Shown: positions 13,618 to 15,933 of the stretch, piece after piece
How positions within the stretch are numbered: the first letter of the stretch is position 1
How the letters are laid out: the number at the start of each line of letters is the position of its first letter
From: Mageeibacillus sp. UBA1212
GTDB taxonomy: Bacteria; Bacillota; Clostridia; UBA1212
Length of the DNA stretch: 15,933 nt
Assembly: GCA_002309655.1 (NCBI GenBank)
Contig: DBXM01000003.1
Coordinates: 1 to 15,933 of the forward strand
Reading direction: 5' to 3'
Program-made: the position numbers and the translations under genes
Notes under the pieces: generated by a model
What the model saw: the letters and a program-made list of their open reading frames with translations, nothing else
Told to the model about the DNA's origin: nothing
The model's database searches: none

Positions 13618-14073
13618 ATGTTTCACAAAGCAATCAAACTTGAATTTAAAGAAGGGACCGCCCTTCAATTGACGTTTCAGGACGGAAAAGTCAAGCGCTT
13701 CGATATGGCCGTCCTTTTCGACAAGTATCCTCAGCTCTTGGCGTTGCGGAATCGCGCTCTGTTCACGTCGGGCAGGTTGGCAGGATACTACGGGATTATC
13801 TGGAACGACGATCTGGATATCGAAGCGGAAACAATCTATGAAGACGGCGAAACGGTTCGCGAAGAAAAGCCGGCGGCTTTCATTATGGTGGGCAATGCCG
13901 TTGCAGAGGCGCGTGCCGCAAGGGGGCTTTCGCAAAAAGATCTGTCCGGCTTGACCGGAATCGATCAATCCGATCTTTCCAGAATCGAGCGGGGAATCGC
14001 AAATCCTTCTGTCAACACCCTGAATCGCATCGCGCAGGCGCTGGGCGCAACCCTTCACGTCTCCATTTCTTAA
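13618..14073 (+). CDS. DUF2442 / XRE-HTH fusion protein, putative antitoxin or regulator
   Basis: 151 aa. Residues 1-80 match DUF2442: LTFQDGKVKRFDMAVLFDKY, then ALFTSGRLAGYYGIIWNDDL and IEAETIYEDG. Residues about 90-149 are a Cro/C1 HTH: VAEARAARGLSQKDLSGLTG, then DQSDLSRIERGIANPSVNTL. DUF2442 proteins with a C-terminal HTH are widespread, are paired with DUF4160 proteins and behave as toxin-antitoxin-like pairs or their regulators; functional data are scarce. The start follows the stub stop by 2 bp, and no SD is visible directly upstream (the sequence there is CTTCCTCCCCTTGAATAAGT). Translation therefore probably once depended on coupling to the DUF4160 gene, and this copy may now be poorly expressed. 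Confidence 0.8.
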   Translation: MFHKAIKLEFKEGTALQLTFQDGKVKRFDMAVLFDKYPQLLALRNRALFTSGRLAGYYGIIWNDDLDIEAETIYEDGETVREEKPAAFIMVGNAVAEARAARGLSQKDLSGLTGIDQSDLSRIERGIANPSVNTLNRIAQALGATLHVSIS

Positions 14074-14130
14074 CGCTTTTTTGCGCCGCCCCTCACAGTA
14101 ATCAGCCCGCGAGCATTAAATGTTTATGTA

Positions 14131-14159
14131 TTTACACGCGCGCATAATTCCTATATAAT
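14131..14159 (+). promoter_or_regulatory. Near-consensus promoter of the large surface-protein gene
   Basis: TTTACA (14131-14136), a 17-bp spacer and TATAAT (14154-14159). This is the cleanest sigma-70/SigA-type promoter in the window, giving a 5' leader of about 65 bases before the ATG at 14231. Confidence 0.75.
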
Positions 14160-14196
14160 TACTGTAGAACCCGAAAGGCTTCCGCTTTTCACGTTT

Positions 14197-14211
14197 TTTG
14201 ACTCAGTCAAA
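14197..14211. promoter_or_regulatory. 15-bp palindrome TTTGACT-C-AGTCAAA in the leader
   Basis: A perfect 7-bp inverted repeat around one base, about 30 bp downstream of the expected transcription start and 20 bp before the ATG. It is too short for a stable mRNA hairpin, so a dimeric repressor site is more likely. The DUF2442/HTH protein encoded 150 bp upstream is one candidate binder. Confidence 0.4.
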
Positions 14212-14230
14212 CACCGGTTGTTTTCAGACG

Positions 14231-15933
14231 ATGAAGGAAGAATACTCAGTAAAAGAGAATAAAATGGAGAAGGAGTTCCGGGACGTCTCCGAGTTCAACG
14301 AGGAGAGCCGTATCGGCGAAAATGTCGAGTACGCCGCCGAGGGCGGCTACAACGGGCCGGAATTTCAGGACTACGGCGAGGACAAATCCGCGGAAAGGCT
14401 TTCGAGGCACAGTACCCTCATGCGCAACAACAGGAACCGCCTCGGCCGTCTTCTCGCCATGCTCACCGTCGTCGCGGGCGGCGCGGTGGCAGTGATGCTT
14501 TTACTGACCGCCACTGTTTTCGTCGACGTCATCCGCTACAAATCCCAGCCCGAGTCCCTTTACGTGGAGCTCAGCCTTCTTTCCTCGGCCGAAGACACCG
14601 AGTTCACGGCCGTGCTGACAGACCGCGAAGGCCACGAAATAGAGTCCGTTCGCGTCGACCCTGAACTGCCCCACCTGCTTTTTGATGATCTCACTCCGGG
14701 CGGTTTCTACTACCTTGAAGTCTTCGCCGACGGCGAGTCCAAACTTAAGCGCAATTATATTCTTCCCGAATACCCGGACCGTGAAGAGGAGACGGCCACC
14801 CCGACTCCCGAAAACACGCCGGTGAATGAAACGGCCACTCCCGTGAACGCCACGGAGCCCCCCGCGACCGACGTTCCCGCAACAGACTCGCCTGAGGCAA
14901 CCGGAACGCCCACTCCCGAAGTTACCGATACGCCCACTCCCGACGTCACTGAGACGCCCACCGGCACGCCCACTCCTACGCCCGGGCCCACCGATACGCC
15001 GACGCCTGACGTCACCGAAACGCCTACAGGCACACCTACGCCCACTCCGGCGGTCACTGACACGCCTACGCCTACACCTACACCCACGCCCGGTGCGACC
15101 GATACGCCGACGCCGACTCCTACGCCCACGCCCACGCCTGAGCCCACGGAGACGCCGACGCCCGTTCCCGAGCCTTCGTTCTCGTTTGTTTCCGAAGAAA
15201 AGACGTTCTCGTCCTTCAAGGTCACGCTGACTGCCGAAAACATCGACGTGTCTACCCTCACCGCGACCGTGAACGGCAACGCTGCGACTCTCGAACCCGG
15301 AAGCAACGGAAGGTTCACGGTTTCCGCGGAAGGTCTGGAACCCGCCACCGAGTACACCTACACGATCAAAGACTCGGCCGGCAACAGCGTCTACTCCGGC
15401 AACATAACGACCGCCAACAGGACCCCCGCGTCCGTAACGGTCACCTCCGAGAACATCAGCTACAACAGCGCGACGCTGTCCTTCGCAATCACCAACCCCG
15501 ACAGCAACCCGGTCACCGTGAAGTACGACGGCACAACCATCGAGAGCTCCCTGACCGGATCCACATATTCGCGTGAATTCACCGGCCTCGTGACCGGCGC
15601 CACCCACACGGTCGAATTCGTCGACTGGGACGGCACCGTTATTCTGTCGCACTCCTTTGCCGCAAGAGCCAGGCAGGCCGCCACGGTCACGCTCGCGTCC
15701 GAGACTCTGGACTTCGACAGCGCTACGCTTTCATTTACGATCACGAATCCGGAAAGCGGCGAGCTGACGATCAAGTACGACGGTTCGACGCTGGCGACCG
15801 CGTTCACGGGAACTTCCTACAGCCGTTCGTTCACCGGCCTCGTTTCCGGCGCCTCGCACACGATTGAGTTCGTCGACTGGAACGGCTCCGTCATATTCAC
15901 GCACACGTTCGCGGCCAAGACAAGGCAGGCGGC
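14231..15933 (+). CDS. Type II membrane surface protein with Thr-Pro linker and 84-residue tandem repeats (partial)
   Basis: The frame is open from the ATG at 14231 to the right edge (567 codons). A second in-frame ATG at 14264 is possible; neither has a clear SD. Residues 1-70 are a charged cytoplasmic tail (KEEYSVKENKMEKEF...), and 74-98 form one TM helix (LLAMLTVVAGGAVAVMLLLT). A small beta domain follows (about 108-180), then a linker of about 130 residues, nearly all Thr, Pro, Glu, Val and Asp in TPTP-type repeats. Then come three 84-residue units (starting near 15176, 15428 and 15680). The last two are close copies, e.g. YNSATLSFAITNPDSNPVTV against FDSATLSFTITNPESGELTI, and FTGLVTGATHTVEFVDWDGT against FTGLVSGASHTIEFVDWNGS. 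They look like fibronectin-III/Ig-type sandwiches. It is more GC-rich than its neighbours. Probably a cell-surface adhesin or stalk. Confidence 0.85.
   Translation, partial: MKEEYSVKENKMEKEFRDVSEFNEESRIGENVEYAAEGGYNGPEFQDYGEDKSAERLSRHSTLMRNNRNRLGRLLAMLTVVAGGAVAVMLLLTATVFVDVIRYKSQPESLYVELSLLSSAEDTEFTAVLTDREGHEIESVRVDPELPHLLFDDLTPGGFYYLEVFADGESKLKRNYILPEYPDREEETATPTPENTPVNETATPVNATEPPATDVPATDSPEATGTPTPEVTDTPTPDVTETPTGTPTPTPGPTDTPTPDVTETPTGTPTPTPAVTDTPTPTPTPTPGATDTPTPTPTPTPTPEPTETPTPVPEPSFSFVSEEKTFSSFKVTLTAENIDVSTLTATVNGNAATLEPGSNGRFTVSAEGLEPATEYTYTIKDSAGNSVYSGNITTANRTPASVTVTSENISYNSATLSFAITNPDSNPVTVKYDGTTIESSLTGSTYSREFTGLVTGATHTVEFVDWDGTVILSHSFAARARQAATVTLASETLDFDSATLSFTITNPESGELTIKYDGSTLATAFTGTSYSRSFTGLVSGASHTIEFVDWNGSVIFTHTFAAKTRQA
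15428..15931 (+). repeat. Two tandem 252-bp (84-codon) repeats
   Basis: Units 15428-15679 and 15680-15931 are in exact register; a third starts at the window edge and a diverged one precedes them (15176-15427). The shared stretch TTCACCGGCCTCGT lies at 15578 and 15830, 252 bp apart. Protein identity between the two is high, while third positions vary, so the duplication is not very recent. Confidence 0.85.

Noticed and set aside
13402..14058. 218-aa minus-strand ORF opposite the DUF2442/HTH gene
   Set aside because: It is antisense to recognisable DUF2442 and HTH motifs, with no RBS.
14044..14087. GGCGCAA/TTGCGCC inverted repeat around the stop of the DUF2442/HTH gene
   Set aside because: The arms are 7 bp with a 30-base loop and no T-run after the second arm, so it is not convincing as a terminator.
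14790..15175. CRISPR-like repetitive tract
   Set aside because: The periodicity is that of degenerate Thr-Pro codons in an open reading frame. There are no constant repeats with unique spacers and no cas genes.
14501..15652. Long minus-strand ORF (383 aa, Arg/Gly-rich) and others antisense to the repeat protein
   Set aside because: It lacks an RBS and any domain; its Arg/Gly-rich sequence is the antisense reading of GC-rich Thr-Pro codons in the plus-strand gene.

Overview
The window looks like chromosome or accessory DNA of an anaerobic Firmicute (Clostridia-type, probably gut- or rumen-associated). This is inferred from AGGAGG ribosome binding sites, TTGACA/TATAAT-like promoters, a BspA-type LRR protein, an Amidase_6 protein, Firmicute-style lipoprotein signals and P/T/E-rich surface linkers. 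No rRNA, tRNA or housekeeping gene fixes the taxon. Several IS remnants, one clear frameshift and several truncated genes mark it as a degraded accessory region.

Left part (1-12 kb), all on the minus strand. Read in the direction of transcription, it starts with an XRE-HTH/sigma-region-4 fusion regulator (11865-11371), an overlapping small single-TM protein (11381-11091) and a secreted trypsin/V8-like serine protease (11048-9939). A decayed IS5-family element follows (about 9861-9334). Next is a tightly packed operon: a secreted Amidase_6 (NlpC/P60-like) protein, a single-TM protein, an ABC-2 permease split by a frameshift at an A7 run, an ABC ATPase, and a second, paralogous permease that lacks its last TM helix. 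A second copy of the 112-bp IS end (4803-4915) lies at that truncation. After it comes a large BspA/LRR_5 surface protein that appears to be a fusion of two secreted proteins. Then comes a junction of a probable ISL3-type transposase N-terminus with the C-terminal end of a pre-peptidase-C-like protein, followed by a lipoprotein and a membrane-anchored protein with a copper-amine-oxidase-like stalk motif that runs off the left edge.

Right part (12.1-15.9 kb), plus strand. A promoter at 12121-12150, divergent from the regulator operon, drives an XRE-HTH/DUF3990 protein (ADP-ribosyltransferase-like, H-Y-Q motif) coupled to a small unknown protein. Next come a stub of a DUF4160-like gene and a DUF2442/XRE-HTH protein. 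Together these look like a toxin-antitoxin-type module. A clean promoter and a 15-bp palindrome then precede a GC-rich gene for a type II membrane protein with a long Thr-Pro linker and 84-residue tandem beta-sandwich repeats, open at the right edge.

The observations most worth following are the HTH-sigma4 / TM protein / protease cassette, the ART-like module, the A AAA AAA frameshift in the ABC permease, and the identical IS ends placed just upstream of two secreted-protein genes.
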